From Echria macrotheca (lineage: Eukaryota; Ascomycota; Sordariomycetes; Sordariales; Schizotheciaceae): a stretch of DNA of 64,000 nt. A program made the position numbers and the translations under genes. Under the pieces are notes generated by a model, which had not been told where the DNA came from, did not search any database, and saw only the letters and a program-made list of their open reading frames with translations. Below, piece by piece: positions 22,479 through 33,634 of the stretch (its first letter is position 1; every line of letters starts with the position of its first letter). The stretch is from assembly GCA_030411725.1 (NCBI GenBank), contig MU839835.1, positions 1,116,001 to 1,180,000 on the forward strand, given 5' to 3'.

Positions 22479-24504
22479 GTCTTTTAGCTTTTGTGTTTTG
22501 GGGGTGGGTAATTAGCTGGTGGTGTTGTTGTTGTTGTTGTCGTTGTTGCATTGTATTTCTTGTCTGCATTGATTTTATATCGGTTCGGTCATTGAGCGGC
22601 GGGAGGCTTTTTTTGCATGAGTATCAGGGGTATCAGGGGTGGGGGGATATGTTGCTTCCATACCTACCATTGATTTTTCTCCGTAGAAGCTATATAGGTA
22701 ACCTCGTATTATGAAAGTCTCGATATACATTCCAACCATCTGAGACTTAGCAAGTCGGGTGGTAGGTACTAACCAAAACAAAGGTACCTACCCAGTTTTT
22801 ACTTTCCCCTCGACACAGGGTTGGCGTCAGAAAACATTTTTTTATTAAAAGTAAGGAACGAATGTAGTCAGCGCAGGGCAGCCGAAATAGGCGCCTCGTC
22901 GAGCGTTAAGTAACTACGCTGAGGTGATATAGGTAGATCTACGCAGCGGTCCTTGAAGGGCAGTGGCGGAAGACAACGCAGAGATACCTAGTTTGAACCG
23001 GCAAAAATAGTCTGGACAGATGAAGAGGATGGGGGATGGGAGATGGGGGATGGGATAGCGAGAGGCATGATTCTCCCTTGGACATATCCAAATAAACCCC
23101 TAAGCAGATCCCATTTGAATCACTAGCTCACTAGCTGGTACTTGTATCTGGAATATGTCCACGATCTGCTTAAAAAAAAGATATCAAGCCCCCCTTGTCA
23201 ACCATGCGAACCCGGGGAGAAGATTTTTCTTGGATCTTCCTCATCCCTCCTCCCTCCCTCCTTCCCTATAGGCATCGGGGCAGCCGGTCCTCAGTCCCTG
23301 GCCCCTGGTCCTGGCAGAGAGCGGGCCAGGAAAAAAGGGGGGAGGGGGACACGGGGATATGGAGACAGAGAATTAGAATTGCTTGATCGCGGCGCTCTCT
23401 CTCCATTGAGATTGGTTCCATGTGAACTTGTCGTCGTTGCCAAGCAGTGTAGTTGTAACTGTAGTTCCGCGCGGAGGGGGGGAGGCGAGTTTCGTCCTCA
23501 TATCTGGACCTTGAACGTCTCTGGATGTGAGGCAGGCTGTATACTGGATCGGGCACACCGGGAGAAACGGCATGCTAGTGATCAAGGAAGTCTTGCTTGA
23601 GGAGGCTGGCTGTGATGAGGATTCTTTCGCCGGGAGAGGGGAGAGGGGGGGGGGGCAAGGGTTACGAAATCGTCGGGTGTGGTTGTCAGGTGATAGGTGA
23701 TAACATTCATGTTTACATGTACCATAGGTATGTCATCACAACAGCCCTTTTTCTCCTGAGATATGACTCCCAGCTGGGGATTATTATCGTCGTATTTCAC
23801 CCTATGCATTGTAGATACGAATCTCAAGTTCGCCTGCTTGGGGTTGATGTCGAGCTTATATATGCCATGACAGATCTGAAGATGGTGAGAATGGAAATGA
23901 AGAAGTTGGATATGGAGTGGATATGTGTGTGTGATCATTCTACTTCTCCCTTCCCCCCTCCCCCGGGAAAGGGATGAGAGAAAAGCGCGTCTATCTACGC
24001 CTAGGTAACCCAAAAATAAAACCAAGGCAGGACGCCTATCGTCACCGCCTCACCTGAGTAACGAGAAACATTTCACGGGAAATGGCACAAAGCTTCTCTG
24101 TCCCTAGGGAATGAGACGGTACCAGCGGAAGAACCGTCGTTGGGTGCACTTCCGCAAGGCCGGACAGGCGTATGTTGTAGACGATGACGATTCGGAGCAA
24201 ATCGAGACGGAATTACAGAACAATGGTTATTTCTTGAAGGATGAAGAATCAAGCAGTGGAGAGGAAAGAAGTGTATAATATCGAGTCTGACGATGAGACC
24301 GTAGCTATGAATACAACGAACCAGTGCCGCCTGCTTCACTGAACCATGTGACGGCTAACTTATCAGACACTGCGGCGACCTTCCTCCGTGGTTCGACGGG
24401 GAAGGGGGGGGGAAGGAGGAGGAGACTCAACGGGAAACAACACACACACACGCTCATCTCCCCAAAACCACCATACTCGATGAGTGAGAACTACCAACGT
24501 GACC

Positions 24505-24512
24505 AAAAAAAA
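24505..24512 (-). terminator. Pol III T-run terminator of tRNA-Asp
   Basis: Eight consecutive Ts on the minus strand, 8 bases beyond the tRNA discriminator base. Confidence 0.85.
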
Positions 24513-24520
24513 GATAACAT

Positions 24521-24621
24521 CTCTCCGGCCGGGAATTGAACCCGGGTCTCGAGCGAAGTCAGACCTTCCCCTAGCAAGGCTGCTTGACAAGCTCACATAC
24601 TGACCACTATACTACCAGAGA
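24521..24621 (-). tRNA. tRNA-Asp (GTC) with intron
   Basis: Read on the minus strand, a full cloverleaf folds. The acceptor is TCTCTGG paired with CCGGAGA (one G-U) and the discriminator is G. The D-stem is GTAT/GTAT. The anticodon stem is TGAGC/GCTCG with loop TTGTCA, so the anticodon is GTC (Asp). The T-arm is CCGGG-TTCAATT-CCCGG. An intron of about 29 bases interrupts the anticodon loop after position 37, the usual place in nuclear tRNAs. A run of eight Ts follows the 3' end as Pol III terminator. The 5' half closely resembles yeast tRNA-Asp. Confidence 0.9.
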
Positions 24622-25110
24622 TTCTTGGTTGTAATTCACCCAACAAGAAAGTGATATAAACGACGCAGCTACCCGCCTTGTTGCTTCTCATCACCAAGTG
24701 ACATCGAGTCTCAACTGCCTGGGTAGGTACTGCCATTGAAGAGGATATATCCTAACGCTTCTTCTTACCTACGCAGGGCGAACTCAACCGGATAGACACG
24801 TTGAAGATCAAGATATTACATTGGCAGCGAACGTCAATAGACATTCCCTAATCTCCTAATTACACACACCCGATTGCCAACAACCCAACCCTCAACAACG
24901 CCAACAAATTATGCACCAACACAATGTATACACTCAACCTGTATCAAAACACGCCCAACACACCGTCGCTGTCTCGACGTTTCGGGGTATCATCGAAAAA
25001 AAGTACACGCCTTCTTGTGAACCGTATCCACACCGTATAAATACAAAAACACCCGTTATTAGTTCCGCAACTCGTATCCAGAGTCGCTATGCTGTAATGA
25101 TCACCCGGCC
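24622..25110. other. Intergenic, no gene seen
   Basis: About 490 bases upstream of the tRNA and downstream of the 14-3-3-like gene. AC-rich, presumably containing the 3' UTR of the minus-strand gene. No supported feature. Confidence 0.5.
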
Positions 25111-26064
25111 TTATATCATGCCGGGCGGCGCCGAGGTGACGGCGGCTTCGGGTACCGCTGCGGGCTCGACCCTGGGCGTTCCTTGTGTGCCCGAGCTTGA
25201 CCCTTGGGCCTTACTTCGGAGCGTATTACTCGACCCCAGTCCGCGTTTCATCATCTTGCCCAAGACGTTAACAAGCGCGCAGGCGTCGGCAAACATATCG
25301 TCGTCGATACCCTCGGTCGCATCGTACACCTCAGTGATAGTATCCTTGGCTAGCTTCCGGCTGCCGTCCGTGTCGTGGACGCACTCGTACAGGAAAGCAG
25401 CATATTCCGTCTTGACAGACAACCGCAGCGAGTGTGATGCCCACAACAATTCTTCTGCCAGTTGGACCGCCTCTTGGAAATATCGGTGGGCTTTGGGGAG
25501 GTAATCGCCGGGCTCCACCAAAAACGCGGCCGGCGGTTCGGACCGCTCCAGCCCAAAACCAGGTGGAGGCCCAACGGGACCGCCTTCGAGCGTTCTCGAT
25601 GGCCGTGGTGGTTCATCGTCGTCGGTCGCGATGCCCTTGCCCTTGTCGACGCGTGGCGCTATACTGGGAACGCTGCTCGTCGTCTGCCCCTCGGGGGTGT
25701 TGGAGCTCACTGTCGACACCGGCGGAGTGTTGTGGAAGAGGACGTAGATGTGATAAAAGGAAGCCCGAAGTTTGTAAGCCAGCACCTTTAGCTCCACATA
25801 CTCCCCGACCATAGGGAGAACGTATTGGTTGAGCAAGACGAGCCCTTCCCGCGAGAGCCAGATAATATGAAGCGTTAGCTCTATGGCTTCCGGCGTCTGC
25901 CCGGCTCCGTGCCGCCGGTGTTTCTGCGCGCTGATGAGTTGGCTCGAGAGGTTTATCGAGAGTCCGAGGATCTTAAACAGAATCTGGGCGAGGAGAGGGT
26001 TCTCGTTTTCGACGAGCTTGGCTAACCTGCCGAGAAACTTTTGATCGACTTCTGAAGACGCCAT
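25111..26064 (-). CDS. 14-3-3-like conserved fungal protein
   Basis: Single-exon gene of 317 aa. The start is in a strong GCCATGGCG context. The sequence is almost entirely helical up to residue 120 (ILGLSINLSSQLISAQKHRR, EAIELTLHIIWLSREG, VLAYKLRASFYHIYVLFHN) and again from about 190 to 285 (YFQEAVQLAEELLWASHSLRLSVKTEYAAFLYECV). The halves are separated by a Pro/Ser-rich insert. I recognise it as resembling a divergent fungal group annotated as 14-3-3-like. The two classical 14-3-3 signatures are not present, so phosphopeptide binding is not established. If the fold is right it would be an adaptor or scaffold. The gene itself is convincing; the function is uncertain. Confidence 0.7.
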   Translation of the reverse strand: MASSEVDQKFLGRLAKLVENENPLLAQILFKILGLSINLSSQLISAQKHRRHGAGQTPEAIELTLHIIWLSREGLVLLNQYVLPMVGEYVELKVLAYKLRASFYHIYVLFHNTPPVSTVSSNTPEGQTTSSVPSIAPRVDKGKGIATDDDEPPRPSRTLEGGPVGPPPGFGLERSEPPAAFLVEPGDYLPKAHRYFQEAVQLAEELLWASHSLRLSVKTEYAAFLYECVHDTDGSRKLAKDTITEVYDATEGIDDDMFADACALVNVLGKMMKRGLGSSNTLRSKAQGSSSGTQGTPRVEPAAVPEAAVTSAPPGMI

Positions 26065-29000
26065 GGCGGCGGGCGTCGTTGGGAAGATGCAGAGTGCACA
26101 GTGACTGCATCAAAGAATCGAAGCTTGTTGACAGTTGAGCTTAGTCGCCAGACCTGATGACGTTGGAGCGGCCTCAGGAACGCGAGACCTATGGCAGCCG
26201 CCGCGCGGGACCACTCGCCCCGTTGTCGACCAAACAAGTGTCCCGCTGCCGAGACCTTGCCACATGGACCGAAGCCTCACGACCCGGATGGCTCTTGACT
26301 GGTCACCCTGACCGGCTGTGCCTACCGGTGCCACAGGTTCGGGGAGGCCAGCAATGAGCTTGCTGCTTTTAATTACGTTGCTCTGCACTCCCAGGGTCAG
26401 AATCGGACACGAGGGGCGGCTCCAACGATTGGAGGGGTACTGACCAATATGATACAGAGAACGCAGTGAGCCGGAAAGAGGTAATTTGTACAGGCACAAG
26501 AGCAAATCAGCGGGACCGGAGGGCGGCCGTTACCAGGAATTAGTGCCGAAAACGACTTGAGGCTCAGATACGGGGAAGGCGGCTGGTTGAGTCTTGAGAT
26601 AGGGCATGGCGTAACTCTCGTGATGGTGAATGAGGCTCTTCCCAAAGATGGCGAGAACGAGGCAAGCCGTGGACGGCGCTGTCAGCCCGGGAGACGGGCC
26701 TGTGCGCTTGTTTGGAACACAGAGCGGTGAAGAAGGAGCTAGTTCTCGAACGCTTCCAAGCCGGCTAACGGGTGGTCGAGTGGAGTCTCGAGGTGCGACA
26801 ACGTCAACGGCGCAAACCGGCTTCAGGCCAACCGTGGGTCAATTGAGGGCCGGAGACTATCCAAGAGACAGCGTCCGGTTTGCTGAGGAATCGGCGCGGT
26901 CGTGTGAGGCCGAGGCCACGATGTCGGACCCAAAAGTAAACAAGAATATTGCTCGACCGGGCCCGGAATGGTCAGTTGTGGGCTGGGCCGGCTCGGGGGG
27001 CCCCCTTCCAGGGCTGTATGTGTCTTAAAGGAGGGATGCAGCTCCAAGTCGCAGAATGAGGGTCTCGTGCATGAACGAGTATCGCCGGTGGGCCCCAGGA
27101 CTCGAGATGCGCCGCGCAGAAAACAATTCCCAATTCCCAGCCGGACCCAAGATGACGGGATAAATCCAACGCTTGAACGAGCGACAAGACCAGACGATGT
27201 CATACGGCGACGAGGGAGCGACGGCGGGTCAGAGGCTCATCAAGAAACGAATGGCAGCCGTTGGAGGTGCAGACGGGCGACCTGCAAGGTGAGTTGTCCT
27301 CCGTCATTCAATCAACTGCGACGCATCCAGACTCGCAGCCCCACCGACGATTGGACCGACTCTCGACCACGGCGGAGAATTAAAACAGCGGCGGACAGGG
27401 AGGGCTCGAGGCTCGAAGGGCAATGAGTGAACGAGTGGACGAGAGAGAGGTGAGATCTCATCGACCTGGCCGATGGGGACGCGCCGGCGCCAGCCCTCCA
27501 CGTGCACTGGAGCTGCTCCCTGTCAAGCTGTTCCTGGGCGAGCTTAGCTTCCAGGTTTCCAGTCTCAGCCGCAAGATAAGACGAAATCAAAAAGAGCGAC
27601 AGGCGCGACTAGGCGCTGGGTTGGGTATCTAACTAAAAGCAAACGAAGGGCTGTCTGAATGAGCGACTGGAGTGAGCGATGTCGGGATGCGGGCAGGAGC
27701 GTTGGAGTTGGCTGGTGATGGAGAGGGCAGAGCAGTGTCATCGGTCGAGTTTCGCCCGCCTGTGCAACCGGTTGTCGGGCTGTCGGGCTGGGACGCGGTG
27801 CCGGAGTGGCTGTCGCTAGCGCAGGTGTGCGTAATGCGGACCCTGGACGCGGCAAGCGCTGCGGGACGCGCTTTGCGGGGCGTGAATCCCGTGCAAATCA
27901 CCGATGCAATTGTGGCATTTTCCGCGAATTTCAACTCACTGAGTCTCCGTAAAAACAAGCTGAGTGTTCGGCGAGGCGCCCATCCGAGCGGAGGGCCGAG
28001 ACATCGGAGCCAAGACTTCGAGTCCGTCACTCAGCGCTTATTGTGAAGCGACATCCACGTTGCTTCGAGTCTTTGTCGTCTGCCATTACACACTTCAGGT
28101 TACTGCAGCTTGTGTCAATGGAAGGGTTAATTCCGGGTCGTGGGACGCTTGCAACCCTTTCCCAAACCTCGACAACGGACCCGAAATTGGCCCGGAACCG
28201 GCCGCTGACAACCTTCTCGATATTATTCTCAACACCGGGAACCATTGGTGCCAGCGCACAATCAACATTGCCGACAATCATATCACCGAGGCTGACCTAG
28301 ACCCGAGGGTCGCGATCGAGTGGCCTCCGGGTCTGGACGCGCTTGGCCATGGAATCTGCGACCACCCCTCCTCAATCTACGGCATACACAGCGCGATGCT
28401 GCATCTCCTTTCTGCCAGCTCAGCAACTCTGCCTCTCCTGTTTGATGTCCCCACGCGGCAGCCTACAGGACGCGGGAAGGAACTGGCGGTGAAGACATCC
28501 CCCACCATTCCCACCATGTCGGTTGCCCATCTCTCTCGATCCATAGATTTGGCACTCAGCCGATGCCGCGGGATTCAATGCCTTGGATTCTCTAGTAGTA
28601 ATCCTGTGCTTTGACAACCACCTCATCAGGTTCAAGTCAGCTTATCGCCAGATGCTCAACGGCACCACCTTTTCTCCTCTGAACCGTCGCACAGCCTGGT
28701 GGTTTTCTGTCTGTCTGCCCTGCAGCCCTACGACGTGTCTCATCTCTCCCAAACACACTGCCGAGGAAGCGGTCAAGAAAAAAAGGGTTTGGATAGTCTC
28801 ATCGCAAAGCGGTTTCTGACACGCTATTGTCATCCAACTGGTCAAGTGATCAGAGTCTGAGCTCGACAGTGCAACCCGGGCCTGGACACCATGCCGAAAG
28901 GAGCCCTACCGGGACCGCCTTCCGCTCGGGCTCTCCGATGCTCATTGGCCTCATCCGAAGGGGCCGCGGACCCGACCCGGAATCCGACGACGGCGCGCCG

Positions 29001-29956
29001 ATGGTGCGTCAAAAGTGCTGAACCTGGCCATCAAAGATGAACATCCCATCGAGATTGATGGCGACACAGGTCCGATCCTGTTGGTTCTGGCCAAGTCGCC
29101 TCCTTGCCTGTGCTGCCCTCGGGTCGGTCCCCCATGTTCGTATAAAGCCGAATCCAAGATCCAGTCGCAAAGGCAAAAATTGTCCGATTGAGGTTTTTCG
29201 TGTATGCATCTCTCCCATCCATTCAATTTCTTGTTTTGCAACACCGACAGATTCAGCTTTCTCTGGGTAGTGAACCCCCCCCTTTTTGGAGCGTTGATAG
29301 TCGCGTCCTACGTCACACTGCCGCAACTGTGTGGGTGTTCGAGCTGAAGTCGTATGCTTTTCTTGCTTCGGTCCCCAAATCGGAGGACGTACTCTAGGCT
29401 GATGAGCTCAGCCTCATCCCAAACGAGCGGGTAGCGAACCACATCGTTGCGATTTCTCCCAATCAGGCAACAAAGTGCCGCCTCGGGATAGGTTGAAGCT
29501 TTCGCCGGAGCGAAACTCGCCACGCCGCCCTCCCGTTTCTTCAGCTCCGGGGAGCCGGTACGACCGGCTGTGGCTTGATAAGTGGATTATAACCTGATAA
29601 CCTGATGAGATATCTGGGGTAGAGAATATGTTAGTGTTTATCCCCATTGAGGCTTCAAGCCGACCGACCAGCTGAACAGATAAACCAGCAAACCATTTCT
29701 TGGCGTTTCCTTTGGCACTTGTTGGTCAACATTTACATCTTTGTTACTTAGCTGCCTGAGGGGGGCAAGCTGTGCTGCCTAGAGCCTGGCCTTGCCTGGT
29801 ATATCTCTACCGACCAAACCCATTCATTCCCCGTTTCAAGATTTATAATCTCTGTTCAAAAGACTCTTTTCTCGTTTCTGTTTTCTGCCAAAAGTTGGTA
29901 AAGACTCGACAAGAAGACACAAAGTGGATGAGAGAGAGACAACAACAACAACAAAG
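26065..29956. other. Long region without a convincing gene
   Basis: About 3.9 kb. Several frames reach 120-216 codons (26,630-27,028; 26,968-27,426; 27,672-28,046; 27,964-28,614 on plus), but none shows a domain or a clear fungal protein composition, and antisense frames are comparable. The last 250 bases before 29,957 (A/C-rich, CAACAACAACAACAAAG before the ATG) look like a genuine leader for the small gene that follows. No transposon signature was seen. Confidence 0.4.
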
Positions 29957-30202
29957 ATGTGCCAATACTACGCCCACGCCTTCCTCTGCAAGCACACCCA
30001 GTATACCTTTGCCCGCTTCTGCCGCGATGCCAACATGATTCAAACGCCCTGCGGGGATCGCGCTGTCTGGCAGACGATACAAATGCACGAGGCCTGCGAC
30101 GACTGCAAGGTCTGGCTGGGCGATTCGGCTGCCGCCGCCGCCGCGGCTGCGCCCGGGTTGGTGCAGAGACATCGGCAGGGTGTGCGCAGGTCGAGGAGTT
30201 GA
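29957..30202 (+). CDS. Small Cys/His-rich protein, hypothetical
   Basis: 81 aa from the only in-frame ATG, which sits after a typical A/C-rich leader (CAACAACAAAG-ATG). The first 50 residues hold cysteines at 2, 11, 22, 32, 47 and 50 plus His 7, 13 and 44, ending in a CDDC pair, which suggests a small metal-binding fold. An eight-Ala run (about 56-63) and a basic end (RQGVRRSRS) follow. Similar short MC-start Cys/His-rich proteins are, to my recollection, common hypothetical proteins in Sordariomycetes. No function is known to me. Nuclear or zinc-dependent roles would be guesses. Confidence 0.6.
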   Translation: MCQYYAHAFLCKHTQYTFARFCRDANMIQTPCGDRAVWQTIQMHEACDDCKVWLGDSAAAAAAAAPGLVQRHRQGVRRSRS

Positions 30203-30620
30203 TTTCTTTTGTGAAAGTGTCCCGCGGTGTTTACGGTTGTGGGGTTGGGGTTCAGATGATGTTGATTGATCTGTATTCGTGGTGTAATAGGGTGTTTGGT
30301 TCTTTGCGGTTGCATTGTTCAAGGTTTCTCCTGGACTAAATGGTGTAAGGGAAGAGGAGAGAGGAAGTGGATGATGAAATGGAGGATGGGGGAGGAGCCG
30401 ACGCAGACGAAGAAACTCGGAGCACACGACGCCGGCGACTTGTTCGGGATGGACTATGGGTCGAAGGCGACAACCCCAGCTACCTGTCCCCCAAAAAGCG
30501 AATCGAGGAAAGAGGATATCATCCTTGCTGGCTGGAACACCAAGACCGGAAGATCGACTGCTCCAGTTCCGCAAAGTCATCTCGTGGAAGGTGTGAAGAC
30601 AATTCCCCCCAAAAAGCGGA
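30203..30620. other. Intergenic, no gene seen
   Basis: About 420 bases, probably the 3' UTR of the small Cys/His-rich gene followed by purine-rich DNA. Overlapping frames on plus (30,266-30,697; 30,367-30,732) run straight into the tRNA-like element and are not credible as genes. Confidence 0.5.
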
Positions 30621-30760
30621 CCATATGGTTTGGGTGGGACTCGAACGCACACCCTCCCCGAGGGAGACCAAAAAAAGAGAAATGTCGACCCAAATGATAT
30701 TCAGTCCGGCTTCCGAGGAGAGCGTAGCCTAGACACACTAGACCACGCCACCCTCTTCCA
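30621..30760 (-). pseudogene. tRNA-like fragment, probably a tRNA pseudogene
   Basis: On the minus strand a B-box-like T-arm (GTGCG-TTCGAGT-CCCAC, one C-C mismatch) is preceded by a perfect CTCCC-TCG-GGGAG hairpin resembling a long variable arm. Upstream lies a D-arm-like piece (GTCT…AGGC). A T5 run follows downstream (30,611-30,615). No 5' strand matching the expected acceptor (CCAAACC on the 3' side) is found. The anticodon stem does not close, and a T7 run inside would stop Pol III. I therefore read it as a decayed or rearranged tRNA, not a functional one. Confidence 0.35.
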
Positions 30761-31830
30761 CGAAAGTTACCTCTGGAATTCTCGCTGATATACACTGGTC
30801 GCATCATGGGGCCCGAGGTTGTGGATTCTGGATGTCTCGGGGCTATAAGTCCTAACACTCCGGGCAGGCGGGCCTCATCTGGACTGGTCTATTTACACCG
30901 CCAGGGCACCGAATTTACACCCCTCAGGACGGCTGGCTGCGAACATGACACAAAATCGCTAGCCTGGGTTCAACAGCCTAATACATGGGCCGGCGGCGTT
31001 CCCACGAGAAATCGTGAAGCAGACAACGGGCGGTGTGGTTCTCTACGCGGGGTGACTTGGGTACTTCTTCGGCCAAGGACGTGCGACATGGTTATCTACC
31101 TAATAAGGGTTGACCAACACCCCAATACTCAACATCTCGGAGGTGGGAACCGTCAAGGTGGTGGGAAGAGAGGATAGAGCAAAAGCGTGTATTTCGCAGA
31201 AAGTGTATGGTTAGGTAGACATGGCGAGACATCGGGTGGGATGGGGAGGGATGGCGCCGGACTGTGGTATATATATATACGCCTGAGAGTCAGGATAGAC
31301 TTTTTAGGACCACAGATTGGAAGATGATAAGACAGGGAAGATTAGAAAAGACGGAAGAGGGTGTCCAAGATAAATTGGAAAATCTGGCAGGGGAAGAAGG
31401 TAGAGCGGGGCTTTACCGGAACCTTTTTCTTTTCTCTTCCTTTCTCATTCTTTTCTTGCCGACGTGGTTGGCGTTGTTGAGCAACTTTGGGAGGAAGGAA
31501 TTTGACTTGTTGTAATACATCTACGTAGATATAAATTCAAGAGAGCTGTTTTTTGTTGACAGGAGAACGGGAGTTTAAACCCAGAGTGAGAATAGGGGGT
31601 CATGTTTTCCGCTCCGGCGCTTCCCTCGATACGGGATGGTGCGGCGGGGACTGCTGTGACATACAGGAGGGAATAAAACCCCGCGTCCAACGTCTCGGGA
31701 TAGTCGATGCCGAAGCTACTCCGGGGGAGGAGGATATAAACCGTACCTAGGTAGTAGCTCACCTTCCATCACCAACCACACAATTTTACAGGACGGAGGG
31801 AGAAGAGGAATAATAGTAAAGACAAGAAAC
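30761..31830. other. Intergenic and promoter of the flavocytochrome gene
   Basis: About 1.1 kb. AT-richer stretches (31,180-31,560) contain no supported frame. The last 100 bases hold a TATAAA box and a CTCCGGGGGAG palindrome just before the coding start at 31,831. Confidence 0.5.
31735..31740 (+). promoter_or_regulatory. TATA box candidate of the flavocytochrome gene
   Basis: TATAAA lies 91 bases upstream of the ATG. A CTCCGGGGGAG palindrome sits about 14 bases before it and could be a zinc-finger binding site. Function is inferred from position only. Confidence 0.4.
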
Positions 31831-33475
31831 ATGACGCCCCTCCTCGAAATATCACCCGCCGAACTGGCCGCCCACAACACCCCCCAGAGCGCATGGATCG
31901 CCATCAACAGCGCCGTCTACGACGTGACCGACTTCGTCCGGATACACCCCGGCGGCGCTTCCGTCCTGCTAGGGCTCGCCGGCAGGGACGGGACGGACGA
32001 GTACAAAACGGCGCACCCGGACGACTTGGTCGCTTCGGTGCTCGGGGATAGACGAGTCGGCGTTCTTACCGGACCATCATCCCAGGACACAACAACAACA
32101 CCACCACCACTAGCACCACCAGAAGAGACAAAAACACAAAAACCACCCCTAAACACCCTAATATCAACCCACGACTTCCGCCGTGCAGCCCAACAATACC
32201 TCCCCCCCCGCACACTAGCCTTCATCTCCTCGGCCGCCACCGATTCCCAAACCCACCACAACAACACCAAAGCCTACTCCCTCCTAACCCTCCGCCCGCT
32301 CATCCTCCGCAACGTCACCCCGCCCATCTCCCTGGCCACCAGCATCCAGTCCCATCCCGTCTCCTCACCCATCTTCGCCTGCCCCACCTCCATGGGCCTT
32401 ACCGTCCACAGCGACGGCGAGTCCGCCATCGCGCGCGCATGTGCCTCGCTCAACATGGCCCAGGTGATCTCCACCAGCGCGAGCAGTCCCCTCTCCTCGA
32501 TCTCCCACTCCTATTCCCCCAAAAAGGGGAAGGGGGTATGGTTCTACCAACTTTACGTCAACCACAACCTCGACTCCTCCAAAAAACACATCCTCGAGGC
32601 CGTGAGACTGGGCGCCCAGGGGGTATGGGTGACGCTTGACGCGCCTGTTCTCGGGAAACGGGAAGCGGATCTCCGACAAAAGGGGATTGCCGCGCAGGTG
32701 GCGGGTTATATCTCCCCCTCCGCATCATGGGACTCGCTCCTCCCGTGGCTGACACAAATTCTCCCTCCGGGATTCCCGATCGTGTTGAAGGGGGTGCAGA
32801 CCGCCGCGGATGCGAAACGGGCGTGGGAGTGTAGAGACGTAAAGGGGATTGTGATATCGAACCATGGCGGACGGAGTCTGGATACGAGTACGCCTGCGGT
32901 TTTGGTGCTCCTCGAGTTGCACCGGTGTTGTCCTGAGGTTTTTGAGGAGAGGGACGACGGGACAAAAATGGAGGTATATGTCGACGGCGGGATCTGGCGC
33001 GGGACTGATGTGTTCAAGGCCTTATGTCTTGGTGCGAGGGCCGTGGGTGTGGGCAGGGGGGTGTTGTATGCGCTGGGGTATGGGGAGGAGGGGGTGAGGC
33101 GGTATTTTGAGAGTATATTCTTTCCCATCCTTTCCTTTTCTTTACCCCCTTTTATCTTATTCCCCTCCTCCCTTTTTTCTTTCTTCTTTCCCCCTTGATG
33201 TTGTCCCCCCTCTTCCCCCCCTTTTGTTGTTGTTGTTTCTTCCTTCCATAATGTCTCCTCCCCCTTTATGATAGAAAGCGAGGATGATACTAACACCCAC
33301 AGTCCTCAACGACGAACTCAAAACAACAATGCAAATGTGCGGCATCACCTCCCTCGACCAGGTCCACCCGGGCTTCGTCAACACGCGCGCCGTCGACCAT
33401 CTCATCCCCGACTCTTTGGATCACGACCACCACCCTTACATCAAGTGGCGGCCGCACCGAAGAACAAAACTGTAA
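31831..33475 (+). CDS. Cytochrome b5 / FMN-dependent alpha-hydroxy-acid dehydrogenase
   Basis: Flavocytochrome b2-like oxidoreductase (L-lactate or mandelate type). Exons 31831-33112 and 33303-33475 give 484 aa. Residues 1-75 are a cytochrome b5 domain with the HPGG motif (His39) and a second heme His candidate at 62. A Thr/Pro-rich linker follows. The FMN barrel begins around 105 and shows CPTSMG, WFYQLYV, LDAPVLGKRE, the FMN-contacting VLKG (Lys320), the active-site SNHGGR (His345) and DGGIWRGTDVFKALCLGA. The 190-bp intron is C/T-rich and has a GATACTAACAC branch site. Without splicing the frame ends in low-complexity Phe/Pro/Leu sequence; with it, the conserved LNDEL…MCGI helix is restored. 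No mitochondrial presequence precedes the b5 domain, so a cytosolic location is likely. Substrate is unknown. Confidence 0.9.
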
Positions 33476-33634
33476 CGTATCAGAGACCAAAAAATGTGCT
33501 CAGATTAGTCTAAAGTTAATTGTTACTCATCAACGTTTTGAATGACGTCTACACGGAAGCAAAAATATATACCAACCCCCCAAACACCTCGCCAGAAAAA
33601 AGAACTTCTCATCAGAAAAAAAAAATATAAAAAA

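Larger units (their letters stand above)
22417..24520. other. Intergenic with simple repeats
   Basis: About 2.1 kb from the GCL stop to the tRNA. A GTGAGG-type repeat lies at 22,446-22,478, a GTT repeat around 22,523-22,550, GATGGG repeats at about 23,027-23,056 and a long G-run near 23,645-23,657. Frames such as 23,142-23,600 do not look coding. The last 8 As (24,505-24,512) are the Pol III terminator of the minus-strand tRNA. Confidence 0.5.

Noticed and set aside
21445..22569. 374-codon minus-strand frame over the glutamate-cysteine ligase
   Set aside because: Antisense shadow; Pro/His/Arg-rich with no domain.
27964..28614. 216-codon plus-strand frame
   Set aside because: No domain, no convincing start context, comparable frames on the other strand; length is plausible by chance at this GC content.
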